Assembly (NCBI GenBank): GCA_003151275.1
Contig: PLXC01000138.1
Span: forward strand, 35,641-99,640
From: Candidatus Melainabacteria bacterium
GTDB lineage: Bacteria > Cyanobacteriota > Vampirovibrionia > Obscuribacterales > Obscuribacteraceae
DNA: 64,000 nt
Direction: 5' to 3'
Shown: piece after piece, positions 33,900-43,018 of the stretch
Position numbering within the stretch: position 1 is the first letter of the stretch
How the letters are laid out: the number at the start of each line of letters is the position of its first letter
Program-made: the position numbers and the translations under genes
The notes under the pieces: model-generated
Told to the model about the DNA's origin: nothing
What the model saw: the letters and a program-made list of their open reading frames with translations, nothing else
Database searches by the model: none

Positions 33900-35837
33900 T
33901 TACGCGCCGACCTTTGACTTTTCTTTCGTTTCAGTCTTCTTTGTGTAAGGGAAGATGATTTCATCCTTATAGATAGAATCCAATGAAGGAATTCCACCAG
34001 CAATGATCATATCTGCCAGTTTTCCGCAAGCGCGAAAATATTGATCGGATGGCCGTTCGCCGGTCAACTTGCGTGTCAGATCTTGGCACAGGATATCGGT
34101 TGAAGCGATAGTCACTTCATCACCTTGTTGGTGCGCCCACAAAGATGTCACCAAAATAATTATCGTGTCTTGCACACGTTGGGACATTTCAGCGATGCGG
34201 CACTGACGGTCAGCGAGTTTGAGTTGATGCTTTACCATAGCTTCGCTCAATTCGATCGGACCCGCGTTCAACATTTCCATAGCAAAATCTACATGCGCTT
34301 GCAAGACCGGATTCATGTTCGGCACTTGATGATGATCCGCACCAGTGAACATCTTGCCGAGCCGCCAACTTGCATACGGAATCATCTCCTTGCGAAGTGC
34401 CCAAGCGTGTGCTGGATTAGCGGCGTTGAAGTTGCGAATGTTTTCTCGTTGCAACGCCTTACCAACCGGTTCAAAGTATTTTTGTCCATGATGTTTGGCC
34501 AGCGATTTGAAAAAAGCCATGCCAAGCATTTCCCCTTCGCCCTCATAAATGCATGGTGCAAGAAAATCGTGCACGTTATCGCCGAACAAATGACCATAGA
34601 CAAATGAACGACCACCGTGCGTTTTCATGAATAGTTCGATGGCCACTTCTTTTTCTGCTTCGCTGCCAAAAATCTTGGCAATTACGCATTCGAGTTCACC
34701 CCGATATCCCTGATCGAGCAACCACGAACCCCACTGATAGAGGGCATTTGCTCCGCAAATTAAGGCAGCGCACCTGGCAATTCTTCGTTTAACGAGTTCT
34801 CTAGTTTCGATCGCGTTACCATACGTTTCTCTGAAATTCGCCCACGGCAATAAATTCGCAAGCATTACTTTCATCACACCTGCGGCATTTGCACATAATG
34901 CCAAGCGACCTAAGTTCAAGCCGTGATAGGCGACGGTCAATCCATCACCAATTGGTGGCACCAAAAGATTTTCTTTCGGAACAAGAAAGTCTTTGAACTT
35001 CAAACCATTGTTGTAAGCATGTTTGAGAGCGTAAATGCCATAGTGGACAATTTGGAAATTTTCATTTTCCGCTTTTGGAAGGTCTGCAATCAACGCTGCT
35101 GGTTTTCCATCGATCAAACAGACGATGCCGACGGTTCTTCCTGGAATCGCGTTTGTGATGAATACCTTTTCGCCGTTAATGACATAATTGTCGCCTTTCA
35201 AAACTGCTGTAGTTCGCAAAGCGGTTAAGTCGGATCCAGCCCACGGTTCTGTTAGTGCAAATGCAGATAGTGTTTCGCCAGAGGCGAGCAGAGGCAAAAA
35301 GCGTTTCTTTTGCTCTTCTGTTCCAAACGATGCAACAGGATCGACGGCTCCGATGCAGCCGTGCACTGAGGCAAGCCCTGCGCTTGTTGGGTCTATAGTT
35401 GCCACTTCGGAGAGGAAGGTCATAAACTGCCGAATAGTTGCTCCCTGCCCACCATATTTTTTCGGAATCAACATGCCCCAATATCCTGCCTCAGCCAGTT
35501 CTTGCAAGATTTGATCGGAGACTTTTCCCTTCTCATCCCAAACTGTATTGGCCTTTTGATGCTTCTGCAAAACCTCAAGGCATTTTTTCATCGAGGGAAT
35601 AGAAACGTCGGCAGCTGCTGACTTGGGTGTCGTAAAAAGGTCAATCGGTACGTTGTCGTCCCAAATAGCCCTATGGATAGGACTATTGACAGTTTTGTAC
35701 TGCTCTGCAAACATCGATTCGACCTGGTCATCAGCCCGGTCCACCGCGCCTGTTTTGGTCGCTTCTTCTTCGGTCTTGCCGCCCAACCGCAGCGCGGTTT
35801 CGGCGAAGCTAATGTCTTTATTTGGGTCCGTTGTCAT
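33900..35837 (-). CDS. Acyl-CoA dehydrogenase, large type
   Basis: 645 residues. The N-terminal helical and beta domains show YGGQGATIRQFMTFLSEVA, FALTEPWAGSDLTALRTTAV and GDNYVINGEKVFITNA; the C-terminal helical domain has the FAD/acyl region MKTHGGRSFVYGH and the likely catalytic base in YEGEGEMLGM. The first 75 residues are an extra N-terminal extension, and the last 130 residues another helical region, as in long FadE-like dehydrogenases. It oxidises acyl-CoA to enoyl-CoA in the cytosol, passing electrons to ETF. No other beta-oxidation gene is adjacent. Confidence 0.92.
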   Translation of the reverse strand: MTTDPNKDISFAETALRLGGKTEEEATKTGAVDRADDQVESMFAEQYKTVNSPIHRAIWDDNVPIDLFTTPKSAAADVSIPSMKKCLEVLQKHQKANTVWDEKGKVSDQILQELAEAGYWGMLIPKKYGGQGATIRQFMTFLSEVATIDPTSAGLASVHGCIGAVDPVASFGTEEQKKRFLPLLASGETLSAFALTEPWAGSDLTALRTTAVLKGDNYVINGEKVFITNAIPGRTVGIVCLIDGKPAALIADLPKAENENFQIVHYGIYALKHAYNNGLKFKDFLVPKENLLVPPIGDGLTVAYHGLNLGRLALCANAAGVMKVMLANLLPWANFRETYGNAIETRELVKRRIARCAALICGANALYQWGSWLLDQGYRGELECVIAKIFGSEAEKEVAIELFMKTHGGRSFVYGHLFGDNVHDFLAPCIYEGEGEMLGMAFFKSLAKHHGQKYFEPVGKALQRENIRNFNAANPAHAWALRKEMIPYASWRLGKMFTGADHHQVPNMNPVLQAHVDFAMEMLNAGPIELSEAMVKHQLKLADRQCRIAEMSQRVQDTIIILVTSLWAHQQGDEVTIASTDILCQDLTRKLTGERPSDQYFRACGKLADMIIAGGIPSLDSIYKDEIIFPYTKKTETKEKSKVGA

Positions 35838-35926
35838 ATTGATTGCCTTTATATGAGCCGATCATGTTGATCATAGCCCATCCTAACCGGGGTTGCAGCT
35901 CAGCTATCGGGGCCTGAAATTGAGGA

Positions 35927-37099
35927 CTAAATCCCTAGTTGTATTGGCGGATCCGCGTTATTGTCAATTGCCACCGTAAATGGTGCACCATCCAACAATT
36001 TGATTAGCTTTTCGCCAGCCATGTCACGGCGCCACCCTTGCAAAAGTGGCAAAGGTGAGGTCTCTAATGCTTCTTCTCGATGCGCTCGAACCAGCGCTTG
36101 TAAATCGTCGCGAGTGCAAACAAGCTCGGTGGCGATGTCGGCGTTGTAGGCGATTACTTTGAGGATCGCAAACATATAATCCGCCAGTAATACCTCTCGC
36201 TTGGGAGGAATGCGAGAACTCGGCCAAGAAGGTAATTCAGCGTCTGGAATCGACATTCCTTTTTCGACAGCCTTCATCATCAAATTGCCGAAGGTTCTAA
36301 TTTGATCGGGACGAATACCGCGAATGCGTTGAATATCCGAAACGTTTTGCGGGGGGCGTCGGCTAATTTCCACGAGAGAATTGTCAGCCAAGATTGATTT
36401 CGCCGGTTTATTTGCGCGCACCGCTTCTTTGTTTCTCCAATCAGACAATGATTGAAGAACGGCTAATCCACGACGATTAAGACCGCTGGCGCCTTTAATA
36501 CGCAGATAATCGTTACTGCGATCGCGCTGATATTTCTCGGCTAGGACATAGCGTTTGCATTCTTCCTCTGCCCAGGACAATCTTCCCTGGTCCCTTAATA
36601 TGACGCAAAGTTTGTCGTACATTGGCAACAGATGACAAACATCCTCTAGTGCGTATTCAATTTGAGAATGTGTCAACGGTCTTCCTAGCCAATCTGTAAA
36701 GCTTTCGGTTTTAGCAATGGTGACACCGAGCAGTTGACTAAGCAATTTCCCATAGCCAATGGGATAGCCGAAGCCACCAAAACCAGCTCCGATCTGAGTG
36801 TCGAAAATGTTTTGGGGCACCAGTCCGGACAAGCCATAGACAAGATCCAAATCCTGATTCGCGGCGTGCAGAATGACGAGGACATTTGGATTACAAATGC
36901 GTTCCCAGAGCATCGTCAAGTCCGGCAGCGCCAGTGGATCGACTATGTGGGCGGCATGATCAGTCGCAACTTGCACGAGACAAAGAACCGGTTCGAAGGT
37001 GCGCTCGGGGATAAATTCCAAATCCATTGCGCATCGGCCGCTGCTATCGATTTCTTCGCATAGCTTTCTCAGTTCAGATTGATCGGTAATGATGGACAT
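35927..37099 (-). CDS. rnd: Ribonuclease D
   Basis: 390 residues. The DEDD exonuclease domain has Asp26/Glu28 (MDLEFIPERTF), Asp83 or 85 (HAANQDLDLV) and Tyr149/Asp153 (YALEDVCHLL), so all three Exo motifs are intact. An HRDC-like helical domain follows (LAVLQSLSDWRNKEAVRANK, IRGIRPDQIRTFG). It trims tRNA 3' ends. Third gene of an operon: its ATG is three bases past the inositol-phosphatase stop. Confidence 0.93.
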   Translation of the reverse strand: MSIITDQSELRKLCEEIDSSGRCAMDLEFIPERTFEPVLCLVQVATDHAAHIVDPLALPDLTMLWERICNPNVLVILHAANQDLDLVYGLSGLVPQNIFDTQIGAGFGGFGYPIGYGKLLSQLLGVTIAKTESFTDWLGRPLTHSQIEYALEDVCHLLPMYDKLCVILRDQGRLSWAEEECKRYVLAEKYQRDRSNDYLRIKGASGLNRRGLAVLQSLSDWRNKEAVRANKPAKSILADNSLVEISRRPPQNVSDIQRIRGIRPDQIRTFGNLMMKAVEKGMSIPDAELPSWPSSRIPPKREVLLADYMFAILKVIAYNADIATELVCTRDDLQALVRAHREEALETSPLPLLQGWRRDMAGEKLIKLLDGAPFTVAIDNNADPPIQLGI

Positions 37100-37102
37100 G
37101 TT

Positions 37103-37954
37103 TTAGAGAGCGCCCTGGGCCGGTAGTCTTAAATATTTCCGAGACCATTTAAGTGACCCCGGTCTGCCCATAACGACGGATGTAGCATGTTTTATCGTGT
37201 CGGCAGGGAAAGCGAGATGGTCACAATCCAACGAACCGACATCCAAATTATTACCCAGCGCGATTGCTGCAGGACCGGCAGTGTCCCAGGTTTTCAGCTT
37301 GCCTGATAGATGCACGAAAATGTCAGCGCTGTCTTCCAAAACTTTGGCTACTTTCAAACCAATACTGCCACCTTTGACGAGCACCACTTTGGGATGTTCT
37401 TTAACCCATGGATGAGATGTTCGATCACGATAGCCCATGATTACTCGCGCTGGTGCTTCCTGATCGAGATCAAGCAGCGGTTTGAATCTGACAGCGTCTG
37501 AGTTCAACTGTTTTTTCCAAGCACCATATCCGGGGCCACCATAATAGATAGTCATGTTGGCGGGTGCGAACACCCATCCGAAGATTGGCTTGAGATCAAC
37601 GACCAGCCCGACCATTACGGACCACTGGCCATCGTTCTTAATGTAATTGTCGGTGCCGTCGATGGGGTCGATGAGCCAGACACGTGAGGCGCCTTTGCTG
37701 GACAAATGCACGTCATCTTCTTCAGAGACGATCGTGTCATTTGGAAAGCGATTTGTCAGCGCCCGAACGAGCAATCGTGAAAGTTCAAAATCAGCGGCAG
37801 TAACGCGATCTTGGGGACCCGTTTTCTCCTGGATTTCTACGCCTTCTCTCATGCTGGCTGCGAGAATTCCAGCTTCCTGTGTTAGTCCGCAAACGAACTC
37901 AATGTCGTCTTGCGATAATCCATCAACCTCTGTCACTACTGGTACCAATTTCAC
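37103..37954 (-). CDS. Inositol monophosphatase-family protein (CysQ/IMPase)
   Basis: 283 residues. Metal-binding motifs are complete: Glu78/79 (IVSEED), Asp96 and Asp99 in WLIDPIDGTDNYI, and the C-terminal WDTAGPAAIA. The family includes inositol monophosphatase, 3'(2'),5'-bisphosphate nucleotidase (CysQ) and fructose-1,6-bisphosphatase; the KTGPQDRVTAADFELSRL start and its link to RNase D suggest a nucleotidase that removes pAp, which would otherwise inhibit nucleases, but this is inference. Second gene of the operon. Confidence 0.88.
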   Translation of the reverse strand: MKLVPVVTEVDGLSQDDIEFVCGLTQEAGILAASMREGVEIQEKTGPQDRVTAADFELSRLLVRALTNRFPNDTIVSEEDDVHLSSKGASRVWLIDPIDGTDNYIKNDGQWSVMVGLVVDLKPIFGWVFAPANMTIYYGGPGYGAWKKQLNSDAVRFKPLLDLDQEAPARVIMGYRDRTSHPWVKEHPKVVLVKGGSIGLKVAKVLEDSADIFVHLSGKLKTWDTAGPAAIALGNNLDVGSLDCDHLAFPADTIKHATSVVMGRPGSLKWSRKYLRLPAQGAL

Positions 37955-37966
37955 TATGTATTATGT

Positions 37967-38461
37967 CTAACGTGCCCGAGATGCTTTTTGATTTGGATCT
38001 GCATCTTCCGAATACATTCGTGCATGAAATTCGTCTGCCAGTTTATTATCCAAAAGGTCGGCAACATATGCCGCGTTCCATACTAACTCTTCCAGTTCCG
38101 TCTGCATCAGACCAACAGTTGGTCTTTGCGAGACGACCAAAACGATGTCTCCATGCGTGGCCAGAGCGCAGCTCGTCAGGTTGGTGTTTATGTCCAGCAA
38201 GCGATGGAAGAAAGCTTCTTTATTATGTTCGGGCACGTATACCAGCGGACTGGTAATTCTCAAGACCGCGCCATTGGGAGCGTCCTGAACAAAAATGTAA
38301 ATCTTGGCGCTTCCCTCGGTTAACCACCAGCCGTAACCGTCCGAACCGGTTAACTGATGATCATGAACGTCCAGACCTCGGTGCTGGTAGTAAGTTTCGA
38401 CCATGGCGACTGCTTCGTCTGCCAGCCCTTTACTGACTTTTTGCGTTCCGAACAGACCCAT
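37967..38461 (-). CDS. YbjN-like domain protein
   Basis: 164 residues from ATG 38461 (AAGGA eight bases upstream). The fold has the alternating pattern of YbjN / type III secretion chaperone-like proteins: WWLTEGSAKIYIFVQ, VLRITSPLVYVPEHNKEAFF, LLDINTNLTSCALATHGDIV, LVVSQRPTVGLMQTELEELV. These bind proteins as small dimeric chaperones; no partner is evident. First gene of the operon with the inositol-phosphatase (12 bases on) and RNase D. Confidence 0.8.
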   Translation of the reverse strand: MGLFGTQKVSKGLADEAVAMVETYYQHRGLDVHDHQLTGSDGYGWWLTEGSAKIYIFVQDAPNGAVLRITSPLVYVPEHNKEAFFHRLLDINTNLTSCALATHGDIVLVVSQRPTVGLMQTELEELVWNAAYVADLLDNKLADEFHARMYSEDADPNQKASRAR

Positions 38462-38639
38462 GAGCAAATCCTTTTATATGTTAGTCGAGCCAATCATCCC
38501 AAAGTATACCGGGAACGTTGGTTTTAACTGCTAGGGCTGTCTAATTTTGGAGATTCTTTCAGATGTGCTGGCCGTAAGGGAACTCAGAGGCGCAGCATGC
38601 GGCACCCGCTACAGCTGGACGGGTCGAAAAATTAAGGGC

Positions 38640-38712
38640 CATTAAGATTCCCGGTCCGCTTTACGACCTGCCAGGACCGGAATACCGGCGCTGTCGCCTC
38701 TGTAATTTTTTT
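38640..38712. other. Structured non-coding segment upstream of tRNA-Asn
   Basis: CCGGTCC (38651-38657) pairs with GGACCGG (38674-38680); GGCG-CTGT-CGCC (38688-38699) follows, then a T run at 38706-38712. The whole gap 38468-38781 has no gene and is GC-richer than other gaps. It could hold a small RNA ending here, or a decayed copy of the GGAGCGC-type repeat (minus strand AGCGCCGGTATTCCGGTCC). I recognise no RNA family. Confidence 0.3.
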
Positions 38713-38781
38713 GCAATGGAAGATAGTCGTGCTCAGTGATATGCAGTTGATGACCATGATAAGATACTCAATCGCAGCTAT

Positions 38782-38853
38782 TCCCGAGTAGCGCAGCGGT
38801 AGCGCAGTTGACTGTTAATCAATTGGTCGCTGGTTCGAATCCAGCCTCGGGAG
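38782..38853 (+). tRNA. tRNA-Asn (anticodon GTT)
   Basis: The acceptor stem TCCCGAG (38782-38788) pairs with CTCGGGA (38846-38852), discriminator G at 38853. The D arm is GCGC...GCGC. The anticodon stem-loop TTGA-CTGTTAA-TCAA gives anticodon GTT. The T arm is GCTGG-TTCGAAT-CCAGC. CCA is not encoded. A terminator follows at once. Confidence 0.95.
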
Positions 38854-38864
38854 TTTATTTATCG

Positions 38865-38898
38865 ATGCGGCCTCACATTAGGGGCCGCATTTTTTTTG
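38865..38898 (+). terminator. Rho-independent terminator of tRNA-Asn
   Basis: ATGCGGCC (38865-38872) pairs perfectly with GGCCGCAT (38883-38890) and is followed by a run of eight T. Confidence 0.9.
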
Positions 38899-39079
38899 AA
38901 AAGTATTCAATTTCCGAAATAGATAAGACGGACGCATGCTCGAGTCAGTAAGATTCTTCTGAACAATCGATCATTGAGAGTATCTTGGGCAGATTAAACA
39001 GTCGCTAATATAGGCACCGTATGTGATGCCTGTGGTAATGTTCAGGTTCAGACAATTCTGCGAAAATAAGGCCTAATTG

Positions 39080-39616
39080 ATGAAAATTCGAAGTTTGTTG
39101 GCGCTCCCTGCAGGAGTTGTGCTCCTAAATCTTGAAAGACAAGAGGACGGCAGAGGCTCATTGGTTGAAGTTTTCAGGAACGAGTGGAGCACTGGCATTG
39201 CTCCTGTGCAATGGAATTATGTTAACAGTGCAGCAAACGTACTGCGGGGAGTGCATCTTCATCTGGTTCATTCCGATTATTTGGTGATTCTTGAAGGAAG
39301 CATGTTGGTTGGTTTGGCGGATTTCAGAAAGCACTCAGAAACCTCAGGATTCTCCACAATTGTAACTCTGAGTCAAATTGGCACTAATGCGATACTGATA
39401 CCGCCAGGAGTAGCACATGGATTCTATTTCTCCGAACAGTCGCACCACATTTACGGAGTCTCTCATGTCTGGGATTTGGCAGACGAACTGGGCTGCCAGT
39501 GGAACGATCCAGGGCTGAAGTTGGATTGGCCGTGCACGTCACCGATGCTCTCCAAGCGAGATGCTTCGCTCCCCTCTCTTGAGCATTTGCTCAGGGCAGC
39601 ATCTGACGAACTATAG
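39080..39616 (+). CDS. dTDP-4-dehydrorhamnose 3,5-epimerase-like cupin
   Basis: 178 residues from ATG 39080. RmlC-type cupin: DGRGSLVEVFRNEW, QWNYVNSAANVLRGVHLHLV with the catalytic His of the usual LRGLHxQ, LVILEGSMLVGLADFRKHS, and AILIPPGVAHGFYFSEQSHH. It probably makes or binds a dTDP-keto-sugar for surface polysaccharide. The Q of the family signature is replaced (GVHLHLV), so epimerase specificity may have shifted. Its 3' end overlaps the convergent glycosyltransferase by 26 bases. Confidence 0.82.
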   Translation: MKIRSLLALPAGVVLLNLERQEDGRGSLVEVFRNEWSTGIAPVQWNYVNSAANVLRGVHLHLVHSDYLVILEGSMLVGLADFRKHSETSGFSTIVTLSQIGTNAILIPPGVAHGFYFSEQSHHIYGVSHVWDLADELGCQWNDPGLKLDWPCTSPMLSKRDASLPSLEHLLRAASDEL

Positions 39617-40505
39617 ATCGACCTACCGTTTTCACGATCGGCAGCTTGTGCATTAACTTTCTCAATCGCCAAAACCGTGATTTTTCATACCTTAGGCAAA
39701 TTTCGTCAACCTCGCGATAAGTGCTTTGAATGGCGGCTTCTAGGCATTCCTTGATCAAATCAGTGTAAGCCTCGGCAGTATGAAACCGCACGCGCCATTT
39801 TTCCAGTTCCAAATAGCGCTCTCGATTTGTCATATTTACACGATCGTTGCTAGTAAATTTGAGAACCGTCAGAACAGTGCCACTAGATATAGTGCAATCG
39901 CTCTGCGTCAGAAACTGGATCCACATATAAAGGTCAGTCGGGATCTGCTTTGGCGTCGTTCGCCATCCGAATGGCAACTTTCGATAAGAATCGAGTCTAT
40001 GCGCACCAGCAGAAAGAACGACCCCGTTGCGAACGCCAACGCCATCTACTAAAGCATGGTCCTGGATGAAAATGTCCCATTCTTGCCGATAATACGTTGA
40101 GGCAAGATTGCAATACAAAACCCATACTCGCCCATCCGATTCGATACACAAAGTCGGAGCATTGGCGATGTCAGCGCTCTCTAGCTGCTTTAACATAGAC
40201 TCGATGTGATTGGGGAACCAGAGGTCGTCATCGGAGAGATAAGCGACTATTTTTCCACGCGCCGTTTTCAAAACTTCGTGTCGATAAAGCTCTCCATGGC
40301 GAGGACCTTTCGGAAAATCGAAGAATTTGATCCGTTCATCCTTGCAGAGGTCAGCGACAATTTCGCGTGTCCGGTCTGTCGTGCCATCGCCGACAATTAG
40401 AATCTCGATATCCTGAATGGTTTGGTCGAGAGCGGAGGCCACTGAACTGAGTAAAGTATCTTCATGATTATGAGTTGGAATCACAACCGTCGCAATCACA
40501 GCCAT
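39591..40505 (-). CDS. Glycosyltransferase family 2
   Basis: 304 residues. GT-A fold with ATVVIPTHNHEDTLLSSVAS at the start, EILIVGDGTTDRTREIVADL for the nucleotide-sugar site, and the metal-binding Asp triad Asp92-94 in AYLSDDDLWF. No membrane helix. It would add a sugar to a surface polysaccharide or lipid carrier. It starts one base beyond the Gfo/Idh gene stop, so the two are one transcription unit. Confidence 0.9.
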   Translation of the reverse strand: MAVIATVVIPTHNHEDTLLSSVASALDQTIQDIEILIVGDGTTDRTREIVADLCKDERIKFFDFPKGPRHGELYRHEVLKTARGKIVAYLSDDDLWFPNHIESMLKQLESADIANAPTLCIESDGRVWVLYCNLASTYYRQEWDIFIQDHALVDGVGVRNGVVLSAGAHRLDSYRKLPFGWRTTPKQIPTDLYMWIQFLTQSDCTISSGTVLTVLKFTSNDRVNMTNRERYLELEKWRVRFHTAEAYTDLIKECLEAAIQSTYREVDEICLRYEKSRFWRLRKLMHKLPIVKTVGRSIVRQMLP

Positions 40506-40506
40506 C

Positions 40507-41463
40507 CTAGCCCTCCTCGCATCTTAGTTGCTCAAGTGGAATGCCTGCCAATTCCCTCAGTCGAATGATCTTGCAGACAACGTCGTATCCGATTGCGGCG
40601 TTACTTTTAGGAGCCGGTCCACCGTGAACGTATTCGACAAAGCCTTTCAATTCTTCCAACAGAGGCATAGGGTTCGGAAGCGACCGAATCTCGCTATTAG
40701 AACACTCGTTCACACCTTCAATAGAGCCTCGCAATATTAGAACTTGATTTTCGCAGTTGCTGTCGAACAACGCGATGCCCTCCTGGCAATGCAGTTCGAT
40801 TCTTCTCGACCGTAGAAAACTGCGTGTAGAAACATTGATCCGCAGCCACGGTTTACCTTTGAAGTGCGCGTACAATCCTGCTGGGACGCCTTTATGACTG
40901 TCGGACAGAGCATGATCTGGTTCTGGAATGTAACCTAGGATCTCAAGCGCTATCGACAAATCATGAGGGGCGAGAATCCAGATGCCATCAACGTCTTGAT
41001 GAGGACTGCCCCACTGAAGCCGCTGCATGCTCAAGCCGACAAGGGGTCCTAATTCATTTGTACGGGCGATGTTGGCCAATAATTGAACTGCTGGATGGTA
41101 GCGCCACTTGTCCATGACAAATAGGCGATCGCCGACAGCGTCTAAAAGCTTCTGACCGCTCTGAATGCTTGTCGTCATAGGCTTCTCTACGAAGATAGGA
41201 ATTTTTCGATCGCAAACTTCTTCGATCGATTGCGCATGGATTGACGATGGTGTGGCAATCACTACTGCATCTACAGTCGGCAACGCCCGAGTTTCCGTCA
41301 CAGTTTCAGTTGCCCCTGCTGCTTTAGCTAACTTCAAACTTTCTCTGGAAGTATCGGCAACATGAACGGTACAGCCAAGCGCTAAAAGATCGCGCAAGAT
41401 GTTCCTTCCCCATCTGCCGCAACCAATCAGCCCGATTTTGGTTATCCTTGAAGATTCCTGCAT
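40507..41463 (-). CDS. Gfo/Idh/MocA-family oxidoreductase
   Basis: 318 residues from ATG 41463 (a GTG one codon earlier is also possible). Rossmann motif GLIGCGRWGRN, VDAVVIATPSSIHAQ, then the conserved EKP (IFVEKPMTTS) holding the catalytic Lys. The second domain has LQWGSPHQDVDGIWILAPHD with the expected His. It oxidises or isomerises a nucleotide sugar using NAD(P). Together with the epimerase and glycosyltransferase it makes a small polysaccharide-precursor cluster. Confidence 0.88.
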   Translation of the reverse strand: MQESSRITKIGLIGCGRWGRNILRDLLALGCTVHVADTSRESLKLAKAAGATETVTETRALPTVDAVVIATPSSIHAQSIEEVCDRKIPIFVEKPMTTSIQSGQKLLDAVGDRLFVMDKWRYHPAVQLLANIARTNELGPLVGLSMQRLQWGSPHQDVDGIWILAPHDLSIALEILGYIPEPDHALSDSHKGVPAGLYAHFKGKPWLRINVSTRSFLRSRRIELHCQEGIALFDSNCENQVLILRGSIEGVNECSNSEIRSLPNPMPLLEELKGFVEYVHGGPAPKSNAAIGYDVVCKIIRLRELAGIPLEQLRCEEG

Positions 41464-41676
41464 CACTTATCGGATCGTCCTCCGTAACAAGATACAGGCA
41501 AGATAAGTTCTTGGCAGCATAATCTTAGGGCTTGATAATATTGTGATCTATCTCCAATATACGGATCGAGTCCATACGCGGGTCAAGACGCAATCGAACA
41601 CGGCGTTGAGGATCCCTGGTTTGAAGTAGCGATCAATTCATGTTTGACGCCGTAGCGTGCGCTCGCTTGTCTGGTT

Positions 41677-42837
41677 CTATTTGTTAACTTTGGGATGAGT
41701 CATGAAGAAATTGACGATTTCGTCGCTGGCGTTAATGTCATTGGATGGTTGACCAACTAGAGGTATGTCTGCTCTATGATCTGTGCTGCCAGCCCACGCA
41801 TGTTGCCCATGTTTAAGAGCGATTTGTTCAACTGTTGCACCAGTGTCGCCGTTGCGATAAATCGTTCTGGTCACGTTGCCTTGCGTGTCAACGTATGGTT
41901 TGTCTGAAATCTGATCATTTTTCTTGTATTGATCAACTGTATATATTTGCGATTCTACATAAACATTGTGAAGTTCCTGCAAGCCTACTGCTGCTGCTTC
42001 AAGCGGCGTGAAACTCAAAGGCGAGTCACCATGTAAAACATGGGACACACTTGCCACCACATCCGTTAACGGACCAAGTGGTGTCAAATATCCGAGTGCT
42101 TTCAAGGCAGTCTTTTTAAGCATATCTTCCGTGCCACCAAACGGCACGATCCGATCATCCTGACCGTGGATTGATAATTCCGACACCGGGCTTGAAGTCT
42201 TCGATTCCTTGCCGGTCATCCAACCTTCAACTTCTCCTACAGACGAAACTTTGTCGGACAATTGACTAGCTGCTAAGTGGGCAAAACTACCACCTTCTGA
42301 AAAACCAACTAACCCGACTCTACTTTTATCAATGGATAAATCTTTTTCGAGTGTGTCGATCACTTTGGATGTGTATTTAACATCATCGGCACTATTGTCG
42401 AAAGGCCATTCGTGATTGTTATAGCTGTGTTGAATGCCGCTTCCATCTAAATAAGCTACTGCGAATCCCTGCTCATCTGCTCGTTTTGACATGCCCGTAA
42501 ATTTTTCCATCCCTGAACCGCCATCTCCGACGCCGTTAAAAACGAGCATTAAGGGCACCGGTTTGGAGGCATCATAATTGGCTGGAAGATGAAGCCAGAC
42601 ATCTCGCTTTGTTCCGTCAACATCGATGGTTGTTTTTTGAGTAGCGCCTGTTGTGAGAGCAGAAGAGAGTTCAAACCCCGGCAAATGAATCGACCCTGTA
42701 TCTGCAGTCTTAGCGACTTCGGGACGACAGTTGATACCGGGCTGACCCGCTGTAGCGAGAGCTTCTCGACAATCTTTTGACGCGTTCGAAGGTGGTTTTT
42801 CTAACTGCGCAACAGCTGCGCCGTCACCCATAGCCAT
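41677..42837 (-). CDS. PHB-depolymerase-type esterase without signal peptide
   Basis: 386 residues of the LpqC/feruloyl-esterase-like poly(3-hydroxybutyrate) depolymerase group. Catalytic triad: Ser180 (LVGFSEGGSF), Asp227 or 228 (HGQDDRIVP), His346 (LKHGQHAWAG). The region about 67-100 (TTIDVDGTKRDVWLHLPANY) is the usual domain start. The first 60 residues (MAMGDGAAVAQLEKPPSNAS...) are unlike a signal peptide. The enzyme may act inside the cell or be exported by another route. A secreted relative lies at 46763. Confidence 0.85.
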   Translation of the reverse strand: MAMGDGAAVAQLEKPPSNASKDCREALATAGQPGINCRPEVAKTADTGSIHLPGFELSSALTTGATQKTTIDVDGTKRDVWLHLPANYDASKPVPLMLVFNGVGDGGSGMEKFTGMSKRADEQGFAVAYLDGSGIQHSYNNHEWPFDNSADDVKYTSKVIDTLEKDLSIDKSRVGLVGFSEGGSFAHLAASQLSDKVSSVGEVEGWMTGKESKTSSPVSELSIHGQDDRIVPFGGTEDMLKKTALKALGYLTPLGPLTDVVASVSHVLHGDSPLSFTPLEAAAVGLQELHNVYVESQIYTVDQYKKNDQISDKPYVDTQGNVTRTIYRNGDTGATVEQIALKHGQHAWAGSTDHRADIPLVGQPSNDINASDEIVNFFMTHPKVNK

Positions 42838-43018
42838 ATGGATCGCTTCCTCTAAGATAATGGGGAGAGCTGAAGGATTGTGGCATTATGAGACGACACT
42901 CATTAATTGTCAAGTGAAAAGGAATTGCCAACGGATTGCCCTGATCAGCACAAGCCCTAAACGAAGATTTACCGCCAGAACCTCTGTCTGCACCGATGGA
43001 TCACGACACACCGGTGCA

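Noticed and set aside
38782..39079. Integration site at tRNA-Asn
   Set aside because: No integrase and no repeat of the tRNA 3' end was seen nearby; the downstream genes are ordinary polysaccharide genes.
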